A program made the translations under genes and the position numbers. The notes beneath the pieces were generated by a model that was given only the letters and a program-made list of their open reading frames with translations, did not search any database and was not told the DNA's origin. 64,000 nt of DNA from contig JAVLRN010000004.1 in assembly GCA_032821775.1 (NCBI GenBank), positions 1,984,001 to 2,048,000 on the forward strand, given 5' to 3'. The stretch comes from Sanguinoderma infundibulare. Lineage: Eukaryota > Basidiomycota > Agaricomycetes > Polyporales > Polyporaceae. This document shows, one piece after another, positions 33,956 to 44,349 of the stretch. Numbering within the stretch: position 1 is the first letter of the stretch; each line of letters opens with the position of its first letter.

Positions 33956-36274
33956 ATGTCCGATGCTAAAGGCAAGTCCCGCGCCACCGGCGACGACACT
34001 ACCCGGGTCGCGCGCGACGGCGCTAAGGCCAACCTCGATATCCTCCTCGACTACCTGGACGGGAGCCCCCCGGAGACCGACGACGACCGCGAGGCCGGTC
34101 TTCAAAATGCGTCGGATAACCTGGTACGTCGCCTGTCGCCGCGACCCTCTTGTTCAGGCTGAACCCGTTTCCTTGTCGCAGGACGCCTGGCTCGGTGCGG
34201 GGGCGGACGCCGACGCGGTCGCGGCCATCGCCGACCGCGTCGTTCTGTCGTTCGCCGACTGGTTCAGTTCGGTCGCGCATGCGTGGCCGGCCTGGCTCAG
34301 CCCGATCCTCCGAGAGGGGTATCTGCGCTTGGCCGCCCGGCAAGTCGCCGACGCCCAGCGCGTCGCCAGGAAGGCCGACGTGATGGCTAAGGCGCGCGAA
34401 CGCGCCGCCAAAAAGGCCGCCCGCCAGGCCGCACTCCCTCCCATGCCCGACGTCCTCGCCGGCGCCGCCGCTCCCCCTCCCTCGCTCCCGCACTCCCCCG
34501 TCGCGATGTCGCGACCGACGTCGCAACGCTCCGCCGCCGTCGCCGCCCCTATCGCCGTCCTCCCGTCCTCCCAACCGTCCTCCGCTGCCGTCTCCGCCGC
34601 CCTCGCCGCTCCGCCGGACGCCCCTGGCGCGATCGCGACCGGTTCGTCTGCGTCGCGTGCCGCTGTCGCCGCCGCCGCCCCGCCTCCCGGGTTGCCCACG
34701 ACCGGGGTGCCGTCCATCAGACCCCGCCCTCGCCCCCGTCGCAAGAGGGCGGTCACCGATCGTAGCTCGGTGGAGTCGGGTGAGGTCGCCGGCGAGAAGG
34801 CCACGCCTCCCAAGAAGGCGCGACCTGACCCCATCGTGGTCGGGTCGTCGGAGGAGGAGCCGCGTCGCCCGGAGACCCCGAAGGTCGAGCTGGGGAAGAG
34901 GAAGTCGGCGGCCGACACCCAGCCCCGACCGTTGCCGCCCCCTCGCCCTGACCTGAGTCTGCCGGCGGTAAGTACTTCCTTGTCGCCTCCCACCTTCGTA
35001 GCGACTGATCGCTGTCGCAGTGCGATCGCTGCTCGGGTTATGCGCTGATCGAGTGCTTCCTCCCTCGGGGGTCGGGGCGCTGCGAGAAGTGCAAAAACGA
35101 CAAGAAGGGGTGTTACTTCGGTGACCAGTCCTACGGCGACTGGTTCGATGATTCCGGCCGCCCGCGTGGTAAGTCACCTAGTCGCTCTCCCCGTGTCGCC
35201 GTCGCTGATCTTATCCCAGGTGGTATCGCTGTCCGCCCCTCTGCCCACATCGTCGAGCAGGGCCTGTCCAAGGGGTGGGAGATCGATCGCGACGGCACCA
35301 TCGTCGCAGTCGCGCCCCCTGGGTCCGGTGGCCCCCGGGTCGCCGAGGCCCCTCAAGCCGCTCCGGTCGCCGAGGTCGCCGACGCCCCCAAGGCTCCCAA
35401 GGCTCCCAAGCCGCGGAGGGCCAAGAAGCCCGTCGCCGCCGTCGCTGGCCCTCCTCCCGCCACTCCCGCGGTTCCTTCCCCTCGCCGCGCTGCTGTCGCC
35501 GCCGTTCCTCCGCCCGTCGCCAGTTCCTCGTCGCGTCGCATCGCCGAGTCTCCCCTTCCCGTCGCCGGTCCCGCCACTCTGCGCCTCCTCGGCATCCCTT
35601 CGCCCGCCGCGGGTCCTTCATCGCGCCCCGCGGCGCCGATCCCCGCGCACCCCTACCGGCCGCCCTACTCCACGGGCTTCCGCATCCCGTCGCCGACTAT
35701 GCGCCTTCGCGAGCGGCTGGCTGGCGAAGGGTTCCCGATGCTCGCCGTTACCGCCAACCGGCGCATCCCTGGCCTGGGTGGCGCGACCGCGGGCTTGGGT
35801 GTCGACGACCTCGCTGGGGCCGGTTTTTCCGAGGACCGGCAGACGTACATCCGCGCGCTCCGCGCGGAGTCCGCCTTCGTCGCTGGTCGCATCGAGGTGC
35901 TGTTGGAGCTCCAGCAGCATTTACACGAGCTGGAGATGGTCGCGACCGGGACGGACTGGGGCTCGGAGGACCACGAGCACACAGGCGACGATCGCGAGCC
36001 CGGCGGGCGGGGAAGCGACGATGACGGTGATGACTCGTCGTATGTCCCGTCGGGTGACGAGCGGGCGCGGGTCGCGGTAGCGCCAGTCGCGCAGAAACCC
36101 GTCGCGCCAGAGCCGGTCGCGCAGGAGCCCGCCGCGCAGGAGCCCGCCGCGCAGGAGCCCGTCGCGCAGGAGCCCGTCGCGGATGGGCCCGTGGCTGAGC
36201 CTGTCGCACCGGCGCCGATCGCTGAGCCGTCGGAGGGCCAGGAGGACGAGTTGGATGGCGAAGGGGATGAGTAG
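33956..36274 (+). CDS. Antisense Zn2Cys6-like protein of GypA, unit 1 copy
   Basis: Four exons 33956-34123, 34182-34967, 35021-35168, 35220-36274, 718 residues; introns 58, 53 and 51 nt in the same places and phases as the unit 2 copy. Start MSDAKGKSRATGDD. Basic patch RPRPRPRRKRA in exon 2 could be a nuclear signal. Exon 3 cysteines 319, 322, 330, 339, 342, 349 keep the C-X2-C-X7-C-X8-C-X2-C-X6-C spacing though the residues between differ (CDRCSGYALIEC versus CDRCSGYARIEC). Exon 4 has the TGFRIPSPTMRLRERLAGEG block, the EVLLELQQHLHELE helix and a tail with VAQEP/AAQEP repeats and DELDGEGDE. Introns lie on the strand opposite to the genomic RNA, so reverse transcription would not remove them. 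Function unknown; a transcription factor-like role is a guess from the cysteines. Confidence 0.83.
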
Positions 36275-36822
36275 GTTGAGTCGGGTCGCGCCTTGGTCGC
36301 ATTCTTTTCTTGGTACTGATTTTCTTGCAGCGTTCTATCCTGGACTTGTACGTGTATGTAGTAATGCCTGTCGCTTGGTCGCCTCGTCGCTGCCGTGTTT
36401 TCTTGTCGCTCTCGTCCTTTTCTTGTCGCTCTCGTCGCCGTCGCCGTAGTCCCAGTGTCGCCGTCGCAGTATCGCAGTATAGTCGTCGCTGTATCGCAGT
36501 CGCAGTCGCAGTCGCTGTTCGCTGTCTCCTATAGTGTACAATGTCATCAATAATACCAACTTGTCCCACCATAACCCGAGCGATTAACAAGAAAATATTT
36601 CCCGAGGGAAAGGCTCAGCGTGAAATCCTTCATCGCCAGAAAACCCTCGCCATCGCGACAAAGTCGCGATGGGAAATCGGTCGCAAAGGTGCGTCCGAGG
36701 TCGCAAAGAAAATAAACGAGAGACTATGCAGTGGCGATTGGGGGGGGTATGCAAAAGATGAAAGGGGCGCAATATGGAAGATATGGAGGCGGGTCACAAA
36801 TGAAAACAGATACTCAGCTCGA
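36275..36822. other. Convergent 3' region between antisense gene and pol
   Basis: No ORF is supported. It has GTCGCAGT/TCGCTGTCGC low-complexity runs (36420-36530) and a block near 36620-36730 that is almost identical in unit 2. Both transcripts, sense and antisense, should end or overlap here. Confidence 0.6.
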
Positions 36823-39800
36823 CTAGTCCGTGTCGCCCATCCCGTCGCTGCCGTTCAGCGATATCGGCCCGCTAGTCGGGCGATCGTCCTCGACACCCGC
36901 GTCATCGGCGTTCTTCATGTCCTCGAACCGCTTTTGCGAGATGTCGAGGAGCTCGTCGGCGATGTCGATCGATTGTCGCGCGAGGTAGGGGAGGAGTCGG
37001 AAGGCCGCGACCGGTCGGTGAAAGACCGTCCCGTCAAGTTCGCAGATGACGTACGCTCCCCCGCGGTTGCGGGTGAGAACGACAAGCGGCCCGAGGTATC
37101 GCGGTCGCATCTTGCGGTTGAGTGCCTTCTCAATCTGCGTGTGTCGGAGGAGGACAAGGTCGCCGCGTTTGAAGTCGAAGTCGCGTATGGTCGTTGCGTG
37201 GTCGCGCTCGAACTTGTACGCTGCTCGAAGTCGCGCTCGGTAGACGTCGGACTGGAGGTCGGCGATCTGGTCTTGCCGCTTCTGGAGCGCAGTCGCGCGC
37301 TGCGTGATGAGATCGGTCGTTGACAGGATCGAGTCGGGCGGTGGGAGCAGATAGGTCGCTTCGCCGATGTCGAATGGCAGGATCGGATGACAACCTGTAG
37401 CCGCGAAGTATGGTGAGCAGCCCATGCGACGTCGCGTAGTTACCCTTTCTGCCCAGAAGGCGAAATGAGCGACTTGCGACCACTTCGTCTCGTCGCCGTC
37501 GGCGGCCTTGAACAGAACCTGTCGCACGTCGAAGTGGGGTCGCTCGACGATACCGTTCGCCCGCGAGTTGTAACCGCTGATTCGGATATGTCGGAGGTGA
37601 TACTTGCGTGCGAGGTAGCCAGCCGCTTTGACGAAAGCCGCGCCGTTGTCGGTGACGATCTCTGCGAGGCCACCCCAGCGACAGATGACGTCTTGGAACA
37701 GCCAGTCGCCGAGGGTCTTCTCGGTCTCGACGCGGAGCATGCGCCACTCCGGGTAGTGCGAGATCGCGCAGCGCGCTTGGACGATGTACTTGAAGCCGCC
37801 GGAGGTGGGCATGTGCATGGTGTCGATGTGGACTCGCGCGAACAACGGTGCGGGTGTCGCGACCGTCGGCGGGATAAGGACCTGTCGCGTCTGTCTCGTC
37901 TGGCAGAGATGGCAAGTGCGAACGTACCAAGTGACGTCCTCACGGAGGGACGGCCACCAGAATCGCTCCGCGATGAACTGCAACGTCGCATAATTGCCGC
38001 GATGACCTATGTCGTCGTGCGCCTGTCGGAGGATCGCGAGTCGCTGGCCGAGGCCGACTACGAGCTTGTGTGCGCCGTGCGAGTCCTTTCGCCACAGTCG
38101 GTCGCCGTCGACGAAGTGCTGCTGGCAGTACTTGATAAACTGCGGGTACGCCTTGTCGGAGATGTCGCTCGGTTGTCGGAGGTCGCGGAGCCACCTCTTG
38201 ACCTTGTCGAGTCGCTCGTTTGCTCGCCGAGTGAAGTCGGAAGTCGGAATGTCGCTCGACGTGGTCGCAGTGTCGCTTGTCGGTTCCTGGTTGGTCGGTC
38301 CCTCCCCCTCACTGAAATCCCGACCGTCCCCGGTCGGAGATGCGATCGTGAAAAGTTGCAGGGGAGAGGCGCGTTGTCGCGGTCGCGTCGGCAGCATCTG
38401 GTGCAGGAAGCCGTGGACTTTGTCGATCCAGTCCTCGAAGCCGTCGTCATCGTCGCGCGGCTCGTCGCCTGGTTGTAATGGTCGCCGCGACAATCCGTCA
38501 GGTCCGTGCGACGTTCCAGGGACGTGCACTAGAGTGAAGTGGAACGTTAGTATCGCGACGATCCAACGGTTAATGCTAGCGCTCGGAGAAATGTCAGGGT
38601 TCTGGAGCATGCCCTGAATGTATCGCGCGTCGACCTCGACGACGAGGTTTCGGACACCGATCAGGTAGACCTTGAGGTTCCGCAGGGCGCGATAGAGGCC
38701 GTAGATCTCGAGCTTCGGTTGCGAGAATCGCGCCTCCCTGTCGTTGAGCGTTATTGATCCGAAGCGACTGTAGTACCGCTTGCGCGGGTCGTCGATGTCG
38801 CACTGGCAGAGGTGGAAGCCGACCGCGATGTAGGAGGTATCGACGGCGAGGATGACGGCCGCGCCCGACTCGTAGTCGATCGCGCGGAGCGCCGGCGACT
38901 CGATGACCGCCTTCTTGAGGTCCTCCTGCGCACGGAGTTGCTCGTCGCCGAACTCGAAGGGAACGTCCTTCCGCGTGAGCTTCACGAGTGGCCAGGCGCG
39001 CTTCGCGAAGTTTCGAATGAAAAGTCGCAGGACGCCGACCGTGCCTATGAACGCGCGGATCTCCGATATGTTCCCGCACGGTCCCCAGTTGACGATGAGG
39101 GCGACGCGCGACTGTTCGGGTTGTCGCCCGATCGGGGTGCATCGCTGGCCGATGACGATGTTCTCGATGTCGATGGGCATCGACTTCGGCCCGGAGTAGG
39201 TGCCGCCGGCGTGGCTCATGCGTGTGACGATGCGATTCTGGTTGTCGAAGTGCTCCTTGACGAAGCGACGAACGCCGGGGTTGCGCGGGATGGTCTCGTA
39301 CTTGCCGTCGCGGTCGCGATAGTCGGACTTCGGTCCCTTGCCGGGGACGTCGTCGATATACGGTACTGTCCACTCCGGGATCTCGGGCTGCAAGATGTAA
39401 GTGACGTCGTCGTGAAAGATAGGTACCGAGTTGCACCACCCCATCGGGAGGGTGCAGTGTCGCAACGCGCCGAACGGCGTCTGGAAGGTCGTGAGGTCGC
39501 GCGACGACTTGGCGATCAGTCGCTCGTCGTAGCCGACGTAGAGGTCGTACATCGAGCCGCACGGTCGCCCGCCGAACTGCTCGGCGAGATAGTCGGGCGT
39601 CGGGGTTACGCCCGAGTGCGCGATCGTGACCTTGTTGAGCGGCTCGAGGCTGTGGACGATGCGCGGCTTCCCGTCCTTTTTCGCGACGCAGAACCAGCGA
39701 CCGCGATACGACGAATTCGACGGCTCGTACACGCCGGCGGCGATCTTGCGCTTGATGATGTCGCAGACCTCCTTGTAGAGACCCGGCGGGATTGGGATGT

Positions 39801-40641
39801 TCTTCTGGACCCACGGCGTGTGCGGTACGACCGGAAAATCGACCGGTGGGAAGAACTCGGGTTTGAAGCAGCCGCGCTCCTCGTCGGTCCATGCGAACGC
39901 CTCGTTGTGGACGCACATGAAGTAGTGGAGTAGCTTGCGCTCCTCGGGCCAGAGAAAGTCGGGTCGCAGCTTCTTATCGAGAGCCTCCATACGTTCGCGG
40001 GTGTAGCGACCGGTCGGGACGAAGTCAGGGGGATGATCGGGGAGGATCGGCATGTTCGCGAGCGGGTCGCCGGTGATGTTGCGCACGACGCGAAACTGTT
40101 CGGGGCACGAGCCTAGGACAGGTCGCACCTTGCGCGCGACCGGTTTGTACTTCTTCTTGGTGACGAGGCCTTTCGTAACGGGGTCGCGCGTGGTGAGGAA
40201 AACGTTCGCGGGGGTATCTTGCGATCGCGGCGCGAAGTAGCCGCGACCGTTTTTGGTCGGAAAAGAGAATACGAAAGAAGGTGAGGAAGAACAGGGGCGC
40301 ATAAAGGAGAGAGAGAGAGCGATGTCGAGAGAGGGAGACGGAGGAGGAACTGGGGACGCGAGGAGAGAGAAAGAGTCCGAGGTCGCAGTGGTCGCCGGTG
40401 TCGCCGCGCTTGTCGCACGACATTTTTCGCTAGTAGTTGTGAGATTAGTTGAGAAATAGACGGCCGCGCGATCGTGTAGTTGGTCGCAGGCCGATAAATA
40501 GAGAGCTGGGATAGGAATAGAGTCGTCAGCGATGCGGGTATATGCAGAGATAATGGGGCCCCCTGGTGTGTCATCAATGACGAGGGCGTAGTCGCCGTCG
40601 GGCGACCCGTCCTCAAACGGATTCGGAGCGCTTGCTGTCAA
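36823..40641 (-). CDS. GypA pol: reverse transcriptase, RNase H, integrase
   Basis: Intact 1272-codon ORF. RT blocks: FVPTGRYTRERMEALDKKL, NSSYRGRWFCVAKKDGKPRI, VHSLEPLNKVTI, TTFQTPFGALRHCTLPMGWC, and catalytic YIDD in VPYIDDVPGKGP. RNase H: VILAVDTSYIAVGFHL and the TSHGPDGLSRRP linker. Integrase: H-H-C-C (HDDIGHRGNYATLQF, CHLCQ), D-D-E (HIDTMHM, VTDNGAAF, RANGIVERPH), then a GPY/F-like end (RPRYLGPLVVLTRNRGGAYV). No chromodomain. It overlaps the gag ORF by 29 nt in the +1 frame relative to gag, so expression by frameshift or reinitiation is likely. By the self-insertion model its 3' part may derive from the second subfamily. Confidence 0.93.
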   Translation of the reverse strand: MTASAPNPFEDGSPDGDYALVIDDTPGGPIISAYTRIADDSIPIPALYLSACDQLHDRAAVYFSTNLTTTSEKCRATSAATPATTATSDSFSLLASPVPPPSPSLDIALSLSFMRPCSSSPSFVFSFPTKNGRGYFAPRSQDTPANVFLTTRDPVTKGLVTKKKYKPVARKVRPVLGSCPEQFRVVRNITGDPLANMPILPDHPPDFVPTGRYTRERMEALDKKLRPDFLWPEERKLLHYFMCVHNEAFAWTDEERGCFKPEFFPPVDFPVVPHTPWVQKNIPIPPGLYKEVCDIIKRKIAAGVYEPSNSSYRGRWFCVAKKDGKPRIVHSLEPLNKVTIAHSGVTPTPDYLAEQFGGRPCGSMYDLYVGYDERLIAKSSRDLTTFQTPFGALRHCTLPMGWCNSVPIFHDDVTYILQPEIPEWTVPYIDDVPGKGPKSDYRDRDGKYETIPRNPGVRRFVKEHFDNQNRIVTRMSHAGGTYSGPKSMPIDIENIVIGQRCTPIGRQPEQSRVALIVNWGPCGNISEIRAFIGTVGVLRLFIRNFAKRAWPLVKLTRKDVPFEFGDEQLRAQEDLKKAVIESPALRAIDYESGAAVILAVDTSYIAVGFHLCQCDIDDPRKRYYSRFGSITLNDREARFSQPKLEIYGLYRALRNLKVYLIGVRNLVVEVDARYIQGMLQNPDISPSASINRWIVAILTFHFTLVHVPGTSHGPDGLSRRPLQPGDEPRDDDDGFEDWIDKVHGFLHQMLPTRPRQRASPLQLFTIASPTGDGRDFSEGEGPTNQEPTSDTATTSSDIPTSDFTRRANERLDKVKRWLRDLRQPSDISDKAYPQFIKYCQQHFVDGDRLWRKDSHGAHKLVVGLGQRLAILRQAHDDIGHRGNYATLQFIAERFWWPSLREDVTWYVRTCHLCQTRQTRQVLIPPTVATPAPLFARVHIDTMHMPTSGGFKYIVQARCAISHYPEWRMLRVETEKTLGDWLFQDVICRWGGLAEIVTDNGAAFVKAAGYLARKYHLRHIRISGYNSRANGIVERPHFDVRQVLFKAADGDETKWSQVAHFAFWAERVTTRRRMGCSPYFAATGCHPILPFDIGEATYLLPPPDSILSTTDLITQRATALQKRQDQIADLQSDVYRARLRAAYKFERDHATTIRDFDFKRGDLVLLRHTQIEKALNRKMRPRYLGPLVVLTRNRGGAYVICELDGTVFHRPVAAFRLLPYLARQSIDIADELLDISQKRFEDMKNADDAGVEDDRPTSGPISLNGSDGMGDTD

Positions 40642-42847
40642 TGCGAAATCGAAAGGTCGGCTGTCCTCGCGGTCGCGTCGGGATGGTCATGACTTGTCGC
40701 GTGTTCGGGCATTCGAGTGTGATCGTCTGGTCTTCATTGTTGAAGTTCTTGATGACGCTCCGCGTCAGGACGTCGAAGGGGCGACCGAGGAGCAAGTCGT
40801 AGGGCGCATTGCGAATGACGTGAACCTGGAGGTACAGCGTAATACCGCCGACGAGGAAGGGCACATTGCGAACAATACCTAGCGACGGGTCGACCGCGCC
40901 GTTCGCCGACTGCATATACAGCTGTACCGTCGGGTCGTAGGAGAGCGCCGCGTGGTGGCAGAGGCCCTCGGAGATCGAGACGATTTGCGCACCGCCATCC
41001 AAGGTTCCCTCGACGTCGATCTTACCATCGAGACAACCGACGATCGAGCGAAGCGCATACGACTCCTTTGCGACCACGAGCGGCTGCGGCTCTTGGCCGG
41101 GGCCGAGTCGCGAGAGGTAGACGTCGTACGGGTCGGGGACTACCAGCGCACCCGGCTCCAGAGGTTCGCCGCGACAGGACCGCGCAGTCGCGAGTTCGTC
41201 GTCGCTGGTCGCATCGGCGAAGGTGACTGTGCGCGGCTCGGTCGGTACGCGCTTTGGGGTGATTGCCTCGCGGAACTTGGCGCGCACGTCGGGAGCGATG
41301 CAGAGGAGCTCCTCGACAGAGAGCGTGATCGCCGGTGTCTTCATCGCGCGCGAGTAGACCTCATCGATCAACTTGGGCTGGTAGACCGGGACTGTGTTGC
41401 GATACGCTGGATCGCGCTCTTTACCGCTCGCTGGTCGCAGTGTTGCGCCGACATTGGTCGTCCGTGGCGGCGCATAAGTCGCGTCGCGGGCTCCCGCGAA
41501 CGGGTGCTCTGGCGCCGCTCCTTGTCGCGTGGCCGGGGTCGGTGGTCGCAGGATGGTGACCGGCCGTGCTGGCGCGGCCGCCACGGTTGCCTTGGTCGCG
41601 GCTGGGACCGACGCCCTCATTCCGGAACCGCTGGCGGTCGCTATCGTGGGGCTCCCGTCGGGAACCTCCTCGACTCTCGCTGCAGGTCGCGGTCGCCGGG
41701 GAGTGGTCGTGATCTCGACTCCGTCGAACTTCTCTCTTGCTTGGCGGAGGGTGAAGATTTCCTGCTCGAGTTGGGCGATGCGGTCGCTGGTCGCGTCAGT
41801 CGTCGGGGCCGCCGGTGCGACCTGGAAGAGGAGCTGGCCTACGGGCGCCGTCGCGTTGCGCCGGTGCCACTCGTAGGCGCCGTCGCGCATGGTCAGGCCC
41901 GGTAGGCTGCGCGGTACGAATTGCCCATTAGGCAAGACAACCTTCCCGTCGTTGTTCCGCGCAATGCGACCCGCATTGATGTCCTCGTCGACGAACCGGC
42001 AGGTGCGAACCTGGCAGCCCGCGTCACCGCAGTAGTGGCAGAAGCCCATCGGCGGCGGTCGCCCGTAATCGGCACGCTGTGGTGGTCCCGCCCCGGCACC
42101 ATTGTCGCGTATTGCCTGCGCCATCATTCGGAAGAAAGGCTCGACATCTTCCAGCTTGATACCTGTCGCTGTCGGAGTCGCCGTCGCCGTCGCAACCGCT
42201 GGTGCTACCGGCGTCGCCGTCGCTGTCGTCGACGTCCCGTGAAGCACGAATCGTGCCGCCTCGAGGACGTCTCGGAGGGCGTAGGGGTCGTCGGGGTGGT
42301 GGTCGACGAACTTGATCTGAAGTCGCTGAGCCACCTGATCCCATAGGGGCGGTCGAATGCCACGCGCGAAGAGTCGCGACTGTTCCAGTACCGACAATCG
42401 CTGGTGCTGTATCAAATAGGTAGTCATAACGAGGAAGTCCCGATGAAAACTGGAGAGTTCACCGAGCGTCGTGATCGGTGTCGCCGCGCAACCTGCGACC
42501 AGATTATCCACGTCGGCGACCGAGTACTTGCGAGCCTCATCCGCGCCGGGGTATAGCTCGGCCACGCTCGTCTTCCACTGTTCGAACGTGTACGCGTCCT
42601 CGTACGAGGGGAGCGACTCCCACAAATCGGCGACCTCGACCTCGAGATAACGAATCGCCCATCGTTTGCGTGGTCGGCCAGCGGCGACCTGGCACCTGTC
42701 GAAGAGCGCGTCGAGGTCTTGCCAAAAGCCACGCAAGGTTCTTGGTCGCTCGGGGTCGAATACCGGCGCAGTCGCGTGGTTGCGCGCGGGCATCGCGGGT
42801 GGCGGGTGCGCTGCTGGCTGCGGCGCTTGAAGATCGGGGGGATCCAT
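40613..42847 (-). CDS. GypA gag with zinc knuckle and protease-like domain
   Basis: 744 codons. The start region contains PPAMPARNHATAPVFDPERP and RTLRGFWQDLDALFDRC, typical of basidiomycete gypsy gag. The capsid part follows (AIRYLEVEVADLWESLPSYE, LGELSSFHRDF). A CCHC-like knuckle CHYCGDAGCQVRTC lies near residue 270. The region around residue 625 (VEGTLDGGAQIVSISEGLCH) aligns with retroviral-type aspartic proteases, but the triad reads D-G-G instead of D-T/S-G; the later LLLGRPF motif is present. Its C-terminus overlaps pol. The ATG at 42847 is the first of the frame; a GC-rich leader of about 500 nt precedes it. Confidence 0.9.
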   Translation of the reverse strand: MDPPDLQAPQPAAHPPPAMPARNHATAPVFDPERPRTLRGFWQDLDALFDRCQVAAGRPRKRWAIRYLEVEVADLWESLPSYEDAYTFEQWKTSVAELYPGADEARKYSVADVDNLVAGCAATPITTLGELSSFHRDFLVMTTYLIQHQRLSVLEQSRLFARGIRPPLWDQVAQRLQIKFVDHHPDDPYALRDVLEAARFVLHGTSTTATATPVAPAVATATATPTATGIKLEDVEPFFRMMAQAIRDNGAGAGPPQRADYGRPPPMGFCHYCGDAGCQVRTCRFVDEDINAGRIARNNDGKVVLPNGQFVPRSLPGLTMRDGAYEWHRRNATAPVGQLLFQVAPAAPTTDATSDRIAQLEQEIFTLRQAREKFDGVEITTTPRRPRPAARVEEVPDGSPTIATASGSGMRASVPAATKATVAAAPARPVTILRPPTPATRQGAAPEHPFAGARDATYAPPRTTNVGATLRPASGKERDPAYRNTVPVYQPKLIDEVYSRAMKTPAITLSVEELLCIAPDVRAKFREAITPKRVPTEPRTVTFADATSDDELATARSCRGEPLEPGALVVPDPYDVYLSRLGPGQEPQPLVVAKESYALRSIVGCLDGKIDVEGTLDGGAQIVSISEGLCHHAALSYDPTVQLYMQSANGAVDPSLGIVRNVPFLVGGITLYLQVHVIRNAPYDLLLGRPFDVLTRSVIKNFNNEDQTITLECPNTRQVMTIPTRPRGQPTFRFRIDSKRSESV

Positions 42848-43340
42848 CGCGAGCGACGAGAGTTCGCTGAGTGGTGTGAACGGGGAAACTTGTAGTGACG
42901 CTGTCGAGGGTGTCGCAGCGATATCCGGCGACGGCGGGAGGGGAACGTCTGTCCAGTAATCGGGCGAAGGAGGGAGTGGAACGTCTTCCCAGGGTTCTGG
43001 CGACGGTGGCAGGGGAAATTCGCCGGGAATCGCGCTCGGCGTCGCGCGTCTCGCTCTAGACCTAACCGTCGTGGAAGATGTCGCGGACGAAGAGTCGGAA
43101 GAAGAGGGTCTGTTATCGAGTGCGTCGATACCGCGATCGAGGGCACGAGAGAGGGAATAGAGTATGCGACTGTATCGGGCCTCCTCGCCGAGCTGAAGTC
43201 CAAGGTCGGTGACTCTATGCGCGCGAGCGACAAGTAGCTCGTGTGCGAGCGACGAACGCGAAGGAGTGGAAGGTGTCAGCGTGGCACTGTATGAGAGTTA
43301 CGGGATCGCACCAAAGGCGGAGGCGAGATCTATACTCCCC

Positions 43341-43356
43341 CTCGCGGTGGGCTCCA
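43341..43356 (-). promoter_or_regulatory. GypA primer-binding site
   Basis: TGGAGCCCACCGCGAG on the minus strand, 3 nt after the 5' LTR. It would pair with a tRNA ending GGTGGGCTCCA, which implies a U discriminator and a GCCCACC acceptor strand, so not initiator Met. tRNA-Cys is one candidate. The same site serves GypC at 58959-58977. Confidence 0.8.
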
Positions 43357-43359
43357 AAA

Positions 43360-44349
43360 TGATACACTATCCCAGGGCCTGTGTACAGTCAGGACGACCG
43401 AGGGCTGAGGGAGGCGAGGTCAGAGCGACGTCGCCGGTGCGGAGGGCGAGTACGGTCTCGAGTTCCCTTTGGTCGCGATCGTAACCAGTGCCGAGGAGAA
43501 GAGAGGGGAAAGAGCGTGTGGTGTCGAAGGTCGAAAGTCGCGGTAAAAGTCGCGCGACGAGTCGCTGTCGCTGTCGCAAATCGGTCGATCGGTGGTCGCT
43601 GTCGCAAGTCGCAATCGCAGTCGCTAGCTACACCCGACAGAGGACGATGTCGAGTCGCACTTGCTCATCGGAGAAATGAGAGGTAAAGGGTGGGGGTCCA
43701 AGATTGTCTGCCCAAACGGCAACGAGTGGGGTTAAGTACATCGGTAACCGGTAGCTACACGCGACGCCCATAGCCTAGCCTGCCTCGCGGTGGCGAGCGA
43801 TCACAAAACCAGCGTCGGAAACCCTCCGGAACTCCAGCGATCGGCGCGCGACCGCGACCGGATTGGGCGACCACCGTCGGCTTGTCTTGGCGGATCGCGA
43901 TCGCTGTCGCGCAGTCGCGCGACTCGTCGGTTTCCGGTTGTCGCGACCCGTACCTGCTGCATAAGTAACCTTTTGTGAGGGACGATCTGCGACCAGTCGC
44001 GCGACGCGACGGAGAGAGCAACTGTGTGACTTAACTTGTGGCCCGCCGCCGTGCGACCGTAGGGACGGTCGGGGACAGGCCGAGTCGCGACACCGATCGT
44101 GGCCGAATACTTTTGGTACCCTTCGACGGCCTAGTCTTGGTGCGGCGGCATCGCACGTGCCCGGCTTCTTCGGCTCTCGTCGGTACCGGACCCGGTTAAC
44201 AGGCCGGGCCGCCACCACGTGTGTCCGAATCGCGCAGCCCAGAGACGCCAACGAGCTGGCAGCCGCCGAGATGTCGGTCGAGTCACCTCGGTCGTCCGAA
44301 TGGAGCAATTGCGTCGGGCTCCGCGGTCGGAAGCGTCGGGTGCGCATCA
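43360..44349 (-). repeat. GypA 5' LTR (outer)
   Basis: 990 bp. It pairs with 26290-27279 by near-identity and by the GCGG duplication. Confidence 0.94.

Larger units (their letters stand above)
26290..44349 (-). mobile_element. GypA: Ty3/gypsy composite with three LTRs and two antisense genes
   Basis: The 18,060-bp insertion lies in GypB RNase H, flanked by GCGG (26286-26289, 44350-44353). The outer LTRs (26290-27279 and 43360-44349, 990 bp each) differ at only about five sites. Unit 1 (44349-32624) is a full 11.7-kb element: LTR, primer site, gag, pol, antisense gene, LTR. Unit 2 (32623-26290) starts abruptly in RT and repeats pol, antisense gene and LTR. The middle LTR and unit 1 antisense gene belong to a diverged subfamily. 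This fits one element with a relative inserted into its RT, then a deletion by recombination in gag-pol. Confidence 0.92.

Noticed and set aside
38812..39933. Long plus-strand ORF (373 codons) opposite GypA pol, and similar long ORFs at 31046-32059 and 37465-38478
   Set aside because: They mirror the GC-rich codons of pol, contain no domain, and vanish where pol does. The real antisense gene differs in having spliced exons outside pol and conserved cysteines.
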